A DNA stretch of 64,000 nt from Caldilineaceae bacterium (GTDB taxonomy: Bacteria; Chloroflexota; Anaerolineae; Caldilineales; Caldilineaceae), in the NCBI GenBank assembly GCA_022827195.1, contig JAJDTL010000037.1, forward strand, positions 159,698 through 223,697, in the 5' to 3' direction. The notes beneath the pieces are model-generated. The model worked only from the letters and a program-made list of their open reading frames with translations, ran no database searches and was not told the DNA's origin. Positions 8,709 to 16,363 of this stretch are shown here, in pieces. The first letter of the stretch is position 1. Every line of letters begins with the position of its first letter. Made by a program: the position numbers and the translations under genes.

Positions 8709-10121
8709 ATGACAAAGCGGACCTTGATAACGAATGCCGAATGCCTCGTGACGATGAACGCGCAGCGTGAAGAGATCGCAGACGGTGCGATTGTCATTGA
8801 GGATGAACAGATTGCGTGGGTGGGCACCACCCCTGATTTGCCGGCCCAATACGCGGACGGTGCCGACGAAGGGCCCGCAAGTGTCGAAAGATTGGACGCT
8901 CGCGGAAAGCTGGTCCTGCCCGGTTTCATCAACACGCATCACCACTTCTTCCAAACGCTGACCCGGGTGGTCCCTGCGGCACAAAATGCAGTGCTGTTCG
9001 ACTGGCTGGAGGCTCTCTACCCCATCTGGGCGTGCATTGGCCCGGAGGATGTTCATGTCAGTACGCAGGTGGCATTGACGGAGCTGCTTCTCAGCGGCTG
9101 TACGACGAGCAGCGACCACCACTATCTTTGGCACAACGGTTCACGGCTCGATGATCAGTTCGAGGCGGCGGCGGAGATCGGTGTCCGATTTCACGGGGCC
9201 AGAGGGAGTGTCAGCCTGGGCGAGAGCGATGGGGGCCTGCCCCCGGATTGGATGATCGAGAAAGAGAACGAGATTTTGGTTGAATGCCGCAGGCTGGTTG
9301 AAGAGTTCCACGACGCCTCCCGCTTTTCCATGCGCCGGGTTGTGATCGGCCCGACCAGTCCGTTCAGCGTGACCCAAGACTTGATGCTTGAGAGCGCATC
9401 CCTGGCGCGTTCATTCGGTCCCGGGATGGATATACACTTGCATACACACTTGGCCGAGACGCTCGATGAAGAGGAGTTCTGCATCGAAAGATTTGGTTAC
9501 CGACCCGGGACGTACGCAGAGGTAGTGAACTGGCTTGGGGACGATGTGTGGCATGCCCATTGCGTTCATCTCAATGAGAGGGACGTGAATCTTTTTGCGG
9601 AAACGCTCACAGGCGCGGCGCACTGTCCGACGAGCAATATGCGCCTCGCCAGCGGAATCGCACCAGTACGGGCAATGCGCGACGCGGGCGTGCACGTGGG
9701 ATTGGGTGTTGACGGCAGCGCGAGCAACGACGGTAGCAACATGCTGGAAGAGGTGCGTCAGTGCCTGTTGTTGCAGCGGGTGATGGGGAATCCCAATGAT
9801 ATGACGGCACGAGAGGCGCTGGAGATTGCGACGCTTGGCGGAGCGGCGGTGCTGGGCCGCGATGACGTGGGCGCGCTCGCGCCCGGGATGGCGGCGGATG
9901 TAATCGGATTCGACCTATCGGCCCTGACGTATGCGGGCGGCGCGGTGCACGATCCGGTGGCAGCGCTGGTCTATTGCTCCCCAAGGCCGGTTAATTTCGC
10001 GTTTGTCAACGGGCGGCTACTGGTCGAAGAATCTGTACCGAGACACATCGACGTGCCTTTGCTCGCGGAACGCCACAATCGCGCGGCGATAGCGCTCATG
10101 CGCCGCGCGGAAGGCGGGTAG
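8709..10121 (+). CDS. 8-oxoguanine deaminase-like amidohydrolase
   Basis: A 470-residue member of the ATZ/TRZ branch of the amidohydrolase superfamily. These enzymes hydrolytically deaminate purine- or triazine-type rings with one metal. Metal ligands and active-site motifs are clear: NTHHHFFQTLTR (HxH on strand 1), SDHHYLW, HLHTHLAET (His and substrate-binding Glu), HAHCVHLNE, PTSNMRLASG and GLGVDGSASND (final Asp). HHHFFQTLTR is characteristic of 8-oxoguanine deaminases and the related hydroxyatrazine hydrolases, so 8-oxoguanine clearance is the best guess. AGGA lies upstream of ATG 8709. It sits alone with a terminator-like hairpin about 310 bases downstream. Confidence 0.8.
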   Translation: MTKRTLITNAECLVTMNAQREEIADGAIVIEDEQIAWVGTTPDLPAQYADGADEGPASVERLDARGKLVLPGFINTHHHFFQTLTRVVPAAQNAVLFDWLEALYPIWACIGPEDVHVSTQVALTELLLSGCTTSSDHHYLWHNGSRLDDQFEAAAEIGVRFHGARGSVSLGESDGGLPPDWMIEKENEILVECRRLVEEFHDASRFSMRRVVIGPTSPFSVTQDLMLESASLARSFGPGMDIHLHTHLAETLDEEEFCIERFGYRPGTYAEVVNWLGDDVWHAHCVHLNERDVNLFAETLTGAAHCPTSNMRLASGIAPVRAMRDAGVHVGLGVDGSASNDGSNMLEEVRQCLLLQRVMGNPNDMTAREALEIATLGGAAVLGRDDVGALAPGMAADVIGFDLSALTYAGGAVHDPVAALVYCSPRPVNFAFVNGRLLVEESVPRHIDVPLLAERHNRAAIALMRRAEGG

Positions 10122-10434
10122 CCGCCTGGAAGGACACGCCGGGGACGTTCGTTGGCGGGCAGTTTTGTTTCGCGTTATTGCCGGGACTGGATGCGTAGGT
10201 CTCTTGAACGGCGGACTTTCCGGTATCAGCCGTTCGGCACCTGGAGATGCGATTCACAAGAAATCGGAATGAGGGCCCTCATCGCAGCGCGCACGCGCGC
10301 ATGGCTCGCCTCCAATGGCCCCGGCCCGTTAGGGATGTACAGGAGCGGGTTTCGTTCGCCGGGACTAGCTTCGGGCACACTCCTTCCACCCTTTTCTCAG
10401 TACTACCTTCATCCACCTCGGCCGCGGTTGAGAA

Positions 10435-10466
10435 GGGGGCACCTTCATTGCCCCCAATTCCTTTCT
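10435..10466 (+). terminator. Terminator-like hairpin after the amidohydrolase
   Basis: GGGGGCA (10435-10441), a 7-base loop, TGCCCCC (10449-10455), then AATTCCTTTCTCC. The stem is strong but the T tract is interrupted, and it lies 314 bases past the stop codon. Confidence 0.4.
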
Positions 10467-10543
10467 CCTGTAACTGGATTTGCGTCCCGATTGCAACTCA
10501 GCTCTCACTCGAATCTGAGCGACCGGGTTTCTTGCGGGCGGGC

Positions 10544-10572
10544 TTGCGCATCCAAGTCGCGCGGCGTATAGT
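10544..10572 (+). promoter_or_regulatory. Sigma-70 promoter for the tRNA nucleotidyltransferase operon
   Basis: TTGCGC (10544-10549), 17-base spacer, TATAGT (10567-10572). The expected start of transcription is near 10579, giving a leader of about 33 bases before ATG 10612. Confidence 0.6.
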
Positions 10573-10611
10573 ACGCAGCGAAACCTGACTATTGCCAGTC
10601 CGACTTCGCAC

Positions 10612-13455
10612 ATGAGCGGCCGAACGGTCATACTGACGCACGAACACGCTGACTTTGACGCCATTGCGTCCCTGCTAGGCGCGTCCCTGCTCTTTACTGA
10701 AGCGCAGCCTGTGCTCCCTCACAAGATTAAACGGAACGTTGCCGGTTTTCTGTCGCTTTATCTCAATCAGTTTCCCTTCGTAGAGCCGCGGCATTTGCCG
10801 CGCGGTCGTGTTGAGCGGGCAGTTCTGGTCGACACGCGAAGCTACAACGCGGTGAAAGGGATGGACGAGAGCACCGACTTTCTGGTCGTTGACCATCATT
10901 CGGCAGCGCACCCTCTTCCGCCGGGCTGGGCGGTCTGGCAGGAGTCGCTGGGGCCGCACACGACCGGTGCCAACGCCACTCTTTTCGTTGAGCGGCTGAT
11001 GCACCAGAACCGGAGGCTGTCTTCGCTCACCTCCACGCTGCTTGCCCTGGGCATCTATGAGGATACCGGTAGTTTGCTCTATGCGTCGACAACACATCGG
11101 GACATTCGCTGCGCCGCCTGGCTCGTGGAGCAGGGAGCGCGGCTGGAGGTGGTTCGCCGCTATCTTCACTATCCTCCGACCTTGGCGCAACAGGAGTTGA
11201 CCGCCCAGTTAACGGAGAGTGCCGAGCACTTGACAATAGCGGGTCGAAATATAGTCTTTGCCGTAGCCGAGGCGCACAAATATGAGGATGAGCTGAGCGG
11301 GCCGGCGCAGGTGTTGATGGACCTGTTCGACCCGGACGCCTTATTCCTTATCGTAGACATGGGGCCCCACATTCAGGTTGTCGCCCGTAGCAGCACCGAC
11401 GCAGTAGATGTTGGCATGGTTGCCGAGCGTCTCGGCGGCGGCGGACACAGGCGAGCCGCCGCCGCGTTGCTGCAAGGTACAACCCTGGCGGAGGTCAGGC
11501 GCCGGATCGTCGACCTGATTCAAGAAGATGCGAGTCCACCTGCAACCGTATCCCAGATCATGAGTCGCGGCAGGCCACATACGCTAGACGAGGAGATGCC
11601 AGTCGGGGAGGCGATGGATCTGATGAAGCGTTACGGTCATGAAGGCTTCCCTGTCCTGCGAAAGGGAGGCATTGGCCGCGGACAGCTGGCGGGAATCATG
11701 ACGCGGCGAGACGCCGACCGCGCGCTAAACCATCGCCTGGGCACGCTACCGGTGCAGAAGATAATGCGCCAGGGGAGCCACGCTATCGGTGCCGACGCGC
11801 CCGTTGGTGAGCTGCATCGGCTGATGGTCGAAAGCGGGTGGGGCCAGATCCCGGTTGTGGACGAAGCGGGCGCGCTGACGGGCATCGTAACACGCACAGA
11901 TCTACTTAAGCTGTGGGGGGAGGAAGGGGAGGCGCAGGCGCAGATTCCAGACGTCAGTCGCGAACTTGAGCAGGCCTTGACCGAGTCGCAGCACAGGCTT
12001 CTGGGAATGGTTGGCGGGACCGCGGCCGAGATGGGATATGCTGTGTACATCGTTGGCGGGTTTGTGAGGGACCTGATTCTGGACCGCGCAAATACTGGCC
12101 GAAAGTCTTCTTCGATCGACATGGACCTGGTGGTGGAAGGCGACGCCATCCTCCTGGCGGAGCAGATACAGGCGAACTGCGGCGGACGCCTCGTCACGCA
12201 CGGCCGCTTCGGCACTGCCAAATGGATTCTTGACGAATCGGACTATCCGCTAAGTTGGGGAGACCTGCAGTCGCCAGGCCAGGAAGGTGGTCAGGAGGGT
12301 CTACCGGCGCATTTCGACTTCGTAACCGCGCGCACAGAGTTCTATACGGAGCCTACCGTACTGCCAACCGTCGAGCAGGGAAGCATAAAGCTGGACCTGC
12401 ACCGGAGGGATTTCACGATCAATACCCTGGCCATTGCGCTGACGCCTGACCGGTGGGGTGATCTGTTGGATTTCTACGGGGGCCTGACGGATCTGCGCAC
12501 TGGACAGGTGCGCGTTTTGCACAGTTTGAGTTTTGTTGACGACCCGACGCGCATCTTGCGAGCCGTCAGATACGAACAGCGCTTCGGGTTCAGCATCGAG
12601 ACTCGAACTGAGGAGCACTTGCTGGACGCGGTGCCCCTGCTAGAGCGAGTCACGGCGGCGCGCTTTCGACAGGAGTTAGACCGGATCTTCCAGGAAGCAA
12701 GACCGGAAGAAGCTATATTGCGGTTAGACGAATTGGGCGTGCTCAAGCAGATTCATTCCGACTTGCGGGCAGGCGCGGCATTTGCTCGGAACTGCGCTGC
12801 GCTGCGAACCAGACTGACTGCAATGCATCAGTTCAGCGACCAGATGGAGGCATGTGAGTCCGGTCTCTATTCGGATGAGGGCCGGGAGAAAGTTGAGGCG
12901 GCGGCGACGGCGAGAGTTGCTCGCATGGCAAGCAGCGAATCAGGCTTGGAGGCCCCTATTGAACGGCTCTATTGGGGGGTTCTCATCTACGATCTGCTGC
13001 CCTCGGAGCTTGAAATCGATAGGAGTCCGTCCGACGTAGAGTTGGCATTGAGCGAAAGGTTCAGGTTGCGCGGCGAGACTCGCCAGCTGACGAGACAGCT
13101 TCAGCAGTTGAAGATGAGTTTGCCGCTTCTGGCCGGAAAGAAAACGGTTCCAAGTACGGTTGTACATATCTTGGACCAAGCGCAACCGGCGGCCCGAGTG
13201 CTGCTTTCAATTCTGGAAGTTGACCCGATTTTGCGAGAGCGCTTGCTGTGCTATGCGCAGACATGGCGTCACGTCAGCCCTTCGATGGACGGTAAAGACC
13301 TGGAGAAGCTCGGCTTGAAACCCGGCCCGCTTTACGGAGAGATCCTGCGCAGATTGCGTGCGGCACTGCTTGATGGAGATGTGCAAGCAGGAGCGGCCGA
13401 ATGGGAGTTCGCCAAAGGAATCGTGAGTGAGAAGTTGGAAAAGTCGTTCGAATAG
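10612..13455 (+). CDS. tRNA nucleotidyltransferase with DHH phosphoesterase and CBS domains
   Basis: A 947-residue multidomain protein. Residues 1-305 are a DHH/DHHA1 phosphoesterase: THEHADFDAIAS, VDTRSYN, VVDHHSAAHP (the DHH motif) and GGGGHRRAAAA. Residues about 310-440 are two CBS repeats (VSQIMSRG, VTRTDLL). From about 455 comes the class II poly(A) polymerase/CCA head: VGGFVRDL (G482, G483, R486, D487) with catalytic D503-M-D505, then HRRDFTINTLAI, DFYGG and FVDDPTRILRAVRY, followed by a helical RNA-binding part. This architecture is known for A-adding tRNA nucleotidyltransferases of lineages that split CC- and A-addition. The DHH part may act as a phosphodiesterase or nanoRNase. It heads a likely operon with the next two genes. 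Confidence 0.92.
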   Translation: MSGRTVILTHEHADFDAIASLLGASLLFTEAQPVLPHKIKRNVAGFLSLYLNQFPFVEPRHLPRGRVERAVLVDTRSYNAVKGMDESTDFLVVDHHSAAHPLPPGWAVWQESLGPHTTGANATLFVERLMHQNRRLSSLTSTLLALGIYEDTGSLLYASTTHRDIRCAAWLVEQGARLEVVRRYLHYPPTLAQQELTAQLTESAEHLTIAGRNIVFAVAEAHKYEDELSGPAQVLMDLFDPDALFLIVDMGPHIQVVARSSTDAVDVGMVAERLGGGGHRRAAAALLQGTTLAEVRRRIVDLIQEDASPPATVSQIMSRGRPHTLDEEMPVGEAMDLMKRYGHEGFPVLRKGGIGRGQLAGIMTRRDADRALNHRLGTLPVQKIMRQGSHAIGADAPVGELHRLMVESGWGQIPVVDEAGALTGIVTRTDLLKLWGEEGEAQAQIPDVSRELEQALTESQHRLLGMVGGTAAEMGYAVYIVGGFVRDLILDRANTGRKSSSIDMDLVVEGDAILLAEQIQANCGGRLVTHGRFGTAKWILDESDYPLSWGDLQSPGQEGGQEGLPAHFDFVTARTEFYTEPTVLPTVEQGSIKLDLHRRDFTINTLAIALTPDRWGDLLDFYGGLTDLRTGQVRVLHSLSFVDDPTRILRAVRYEQRFGFSIETRTEEHLLDAVPLLERVTAARFRQELDRIFQEARPEEAILRLDELGVLKQIHSDLRAGAAFARNCAALRTRLTAMHQFSDQMEACESGLYSDEGREKVEAAATARVARMASSESGLEAPIERLYWGVLIYDLLPSELEIDRSPSDVELALSERFRLRGETRQLTRQLQQLKMSLPLLAGKKTVPSTVVHILDQAQPAARVLLSILEVDPILRERLLCYAQTWRHVSPSMDGKDLEKLGLKPGPLYGEILRRLRAALLDGDVQAGAAEWEFAKGIVSEKLEKSFE

Positions 13456-13488
13456 ACTCCAGTGCGACGCGCCAAGGGAAGACAATCG

Positions 13489-14655
13489 ATGAGAATTACC
13501 GCAGTCAGACCGATACTCGCTCAGGGAGAGCGCCGCTTATTCGTATTCGTCAAGGTGGAGACCGACCAGGCGGGGCTGGTTGGCTGGGGTGAGGCCACAG
13601 TCGAGGGAAAGCCGCGGGCGGTAGCCGGATGCGTCCAGGACATGGAGCCGATGGTATTGGGGTATGACCCGCTGGAGGTGGAGCATTGCTGGCAGGTACT
13701 CTACCGCGGCGGCTTCTGGCGACAGGGAATCATCGGCCTGTCGGCCCTTTCCGGAATCGACCAGGCGCTTTGGGACATAAAGGGCAAGGAGGCGGGGAAG
13801 CCGATCTATGAACTATTGGGCGGCAAGGTGCGGGAGCGGGTGCGAATGTACACGCACTTTGGCGGCAGTACGCCGGAGGAAATGGCCCGGAGCGCGCGGT
13901 CCAAAGCGGATAAAGGCTGGAACGCGATCAAGACGGTGCCTGTTCCGATTACAAACATAGTGGATGGGCCGGCCGTTTTGGACGAGGCCGAGGCCGGCCT
14001 GCGGGCTGTTCGGGAGGCTGTCGGGAACGACGTGGACATCCTGCTGGATATGCACGGGCGGGTAACGCCGCAGATGGCGATTCGCTACGCGCGACGATTT
14101 GAACCGTATGAGCCGTTCTTCATGGAAGAGCCTGTACAGGCGGAGAACCCGGCGGCAATGGCCCAGGTGGCCAAGGCCACGAACATTCCGATCGCCACCG
14201 GCGAGCGGCTCCTCACGCGATGGGGGTTCCGCGAGATTCTTGAGACCGGTGCGGCCAGCCTGCTGCAGCCGGACGCGTGCCATGCAGGCGGCATAAGTGA
14301 AGTGCGGCGGATCGGCGCGCAGGCCGAAGTCTATTATGCGGGACTTGCGCCCCACAATCCCTATGGCCCTATATCGACCGCGGCCTGTGTTCAGGTAGAT
14401 TTTGCGACGCCCAACTTTGTCATTCAGGAGATGGTGGACCCGGATGACATGCCGATTTCGATGACAGAGTTTGTCGAAGAGCCGTTGAAGGTGGTTGACG
14501 GCCATATCTTGCCGCCGGACAGACCGGGCCTCGGCGTTGAGCTTGATGAAGCCGCCTGCGCCCGCTGTGAACCGGACTTCAGCTCGACGGCTGTTTTGAA
14601 CTCTTATCGCTCGTATCTGGCCCGCCACAGCGACGGGGGCGTGGCAGATTCATAG
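13489..14655 (+). CDS. Mandelate racemase/muconate lactonizing enzyme family, galactonate dehydratase-like
   Basis: A 388-residue enolase-superfamily enzyme that abstracts a proton alpha to a carboxylate with Mg2+. ATG 13489 has AGGGAAG upstream and is preferred to GTG 13462. Metal ligands appear as D187 (LLDMHGR), E213 (MEEPV) and E239 (ATGER), with H189 and H289 (APHNPYGP) as acid/base residues. These five match the E. coli D-galactonate dehydratase residues (183, 185, 209, 235, 285) with a constant offset of four, which argues for a sugar-acid dehydratase of that type rather than a racemase. It begins 33 bases after the tRNA nucleotidyltransferase gene. The exact sugar acid is not determinable. 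Confidence 0.85.
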   Translation: MRITAVRPILAQGERRLFVFVKVETDQAGLVGWGEATVEGKPRAVAGCVQDMEPMVLGYDPLEVEHCWQVLYRGGFWRQGIIGLSALSGIDQALWDIKGKEAGKPIYELLGGKVRERVRMYTHFGGSTPEEMARSARSKADKGWNAIKTVPVPITNIVDGPAVLDEAEAGLRAVREAVGNDVDILLDMHGRVTPQMAIRYARRFEPYEPFFMEEPVQAENPAAMAQVAKATNIPIATGERLLTRWGFREILETGAASLLQPDACHAGGISEVRRIGAQAEVYYAGLAPHNPYGPISTAACVQVDFATPNFVIQEMVDPDDMPISMTEFVEEPLKVVDGHILPPDRPGLGVELDEAACARCEPDFSSTAVLNSYRSYLARHSDGGVADS

Positions 14656-14715
14656 CGCGATATCGCGCACATTCACAGTTCGCAGTAAGGGAAGGACATA
14701 GTACGGACCGGACTC

Positions 14716-15990
14716 ATGGCTCCAATTCTCTCGGGCAAACGGATCATTCTGGGCATTAGCGGCGGCATTGCGGCCTATAAGTCGGTAACTCTGGCCAGCC
14801 GGTTTACGCAGGCAAACGCGCTGGTGGATGTGATCATGACCCACTCGGCGGCGAAGTTTGTGGCGCCCGTGACCTTTCAGTCGATCACCCAGCGCAGCGT
14901 TGCGACCGATACGTTTGAGTTTTGGCATGACGCGGGGCGGTTGCGAATCGGTCATGTTGCGCTGGCGCACGCGGCCGATCTGTTCATCATCGCACCGGCC
15001 ACTGCGCATACGATTGCCAGACTTGCTTTGGGACTCAGCGATGATTTGTTGAGCATCACCGCTCTCAGCTACAAGGGCCCGATGCTGCTGGCGCCGGCGA
15101 TGGAAACGAATATGTGGACACACCCGGCGACGATGCACAATGTGCAGACTTTGCGCGATTGGGGCGTCGATTTCATCGGGCCGGCGGAGGGGCGCCTGGC
15201 TTCGGGTGAAGTTGGAGAGGGGCGGGTGGCGGAACCGGAGGAGATATTTGAAGTCGCCTGCAAGGTAATCGGGCGGGGAGGCCCTCTGGACGGATTGCGA
15301 GTCCTGATCACCGCCGGGGGTACGCGTGAGCCGATCGACCCGGTCCGCTTCATGGGCAACCACTCTACGGGCAAGATGGGGGCTGCGCTGGCGCGCGCGG
15401 CGCGTGATCTGGGGGCAGAGACCGTTCTGGTCCACGCGCCGCTGGCGGTGCATCCTCCCGGGGGGGTAACACTGGTGCCGGTGCATACGGCCCATCAGAT
15501 GTACGGGGCGGTGATGGAAAGGCTGCCCAAGACCGACGTCTTGATTGGTGCGGCTGCGGTGGCGGACTACCGGCCGACGGACAGTGCAGACCGCAAGCTA
15601 AAGAAGTCGCCCAAGCAGCAGATAATCACGCTCGAGAGGACACCGGATATCCTCCAGACGGTCGGCGAGCGGCGGGAGGAGACCAGGCGGCACCCGCGAC
15701 TGGTCATCGGTTTTGCTGCGGAGACGAATGACCTAGAAGCCAATGCCGTCGACAAGCTGACGAAGAAGAACCTTGACCTCATCGTCCTCAACGACGTAAC
15801 GGCGCCGGACAGCGGGTTTGCCGTGGATACGAATCGGGTGACGCTGTTCGAGCGCGACGGCAGCCGCGAAGCCTGGCCGCTGATGAGCAAGGATGAGGTG
15901 GCCCAGGCGATCATGCAGAGGGTTGTGGCGCGGCTGGGACGGCGCAATTGGAAGAGGCCGCGGCAGCCGTCCCAGGTTGACGAGCCGTAG
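14716..15990 (+). CDS. coaBC: Bifunctional phosphopantothenoylcysteine decarboxylase / phosphopantothenate-cysteine ligase
   Basis: A 424-residue CoaBC (Dfp) protein for two consecutive steps of coenzyme A synthesis. The N-terminal FMN decarboxylase domain opens GKRIILGISGGIAAYK, has the catalytic His H80 in RIGHVALAHAAD and IIAPATAHTIARLA. The substrate clamp reads PAMETNMW at 127-134, with Glu130 where the common form has Asn. The C-terminal ligase domain starts near residue 195: VLITAGGTREPIDPVRF, NHSTGKMG, AAAVADYRP, the Lys-rich KLKKSP and VIGFAAET. Length is normal. It is last in the plus-strand group after the enolase-superfamily gene (60-base gap), with no close downstream gene. Confidence 0.95.
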   Translation: MAPILSGKRIILGISGGIAAYKSVTLASRFTQANALVDVIMTHSAAKFVAPVTFQSITQRSVATDTFEFWHDAGRLRIGHVALAHAADLFIIAPATAHTIARLALGLSDDLLSITALSYKGPMLLAPAMETNMWTHPATMHNVQTLRDWGVDFIGPAEGRLASGEVGEGRVAEPEEIFEVACKVIGRGGPLDGLRVLITAGGTREPIDPVRFMGNHSTGKMGAALARAARDLGAETVLVHAPLAVHPPGGVTLVPVHTAHQMYGAVMERLPKTDVLIGAAAVADYRPTDSADRKLKKSPKQQIITLERTPDILQTVGERREETRRHPRLVIGFAAETNDLEANAVDKLTKKNLDLIVLNDVTAPDSGFAVDTNRVTLFERDGSREAWPLMSKDEVAQAIMQRVVARLGRRNWKRPRQPSQVDEP

Positions 15991-16363
15991 GTCCAAGGAA
16001 AGCGGCCTCGATGCGATGCGCCCGCGTTTGCGGCGCTCTGCCGGTCAGGTAGAAGCGGTGCAGCGGCTCTCGCGGCCACCCGCGAACTTCGGACTTTCGG
16101 CGTTGGGAGGAGATTGGACCCCTCCGTTTTCCTCATTGCGGAACTTCGACTTCAGTTCGGCGTACGCTGCAAGTACAGTTTTTACTTCGAGTTGCTGCAA
16201 GGTCGTTGCCTTTGGCACTCGCAGGCCCGCAGGAAGCGGCGGGGCGGACGGAACGGCTTGGACGGGCCGACTTCAGGCAGGAAGCCCGAGGAAACAGTGC
16301 CGGGACGGGCCGCCGATTTCACACTTACGCCGGTCCTGCGGCGCGGCGTGCGACCCGGCTACC
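15991..16363. other. Intergenic stretch between convergent genes
   Basis: 373 bases between the 3' ends of coaBC (+) and the alpha-2-macroglobulin gene (-). Open frames running through it overlap one or the other gene and have no start signal. No clear bidirectional terminator, repeat or RNA was seen. Confidence 0.5.

Larger units (their letters stand above)
10122..10611. other. Intergenic stretch without a convincing gene
   Basis: 490 bases between the amidohydrolase and the tRNA nucleotidyltransferase gene. Open frames here (for example 10152-10571 and 10247-10588) lack ribosome binding sites and have low-complexity, non-protein-like composition. It holds a terminator-like hairpin at 10435-10466 and a good promoter at 10544-10572. 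Confidence 0.6.

Noticed and set aside
10152..10588. Frames of 113-139 residues between the amidohydrolase and tRNA nucleotidyltransferase genes
   Set aside because: They run through a terminator-like hairpin and a promoter and lack ribosome sites.
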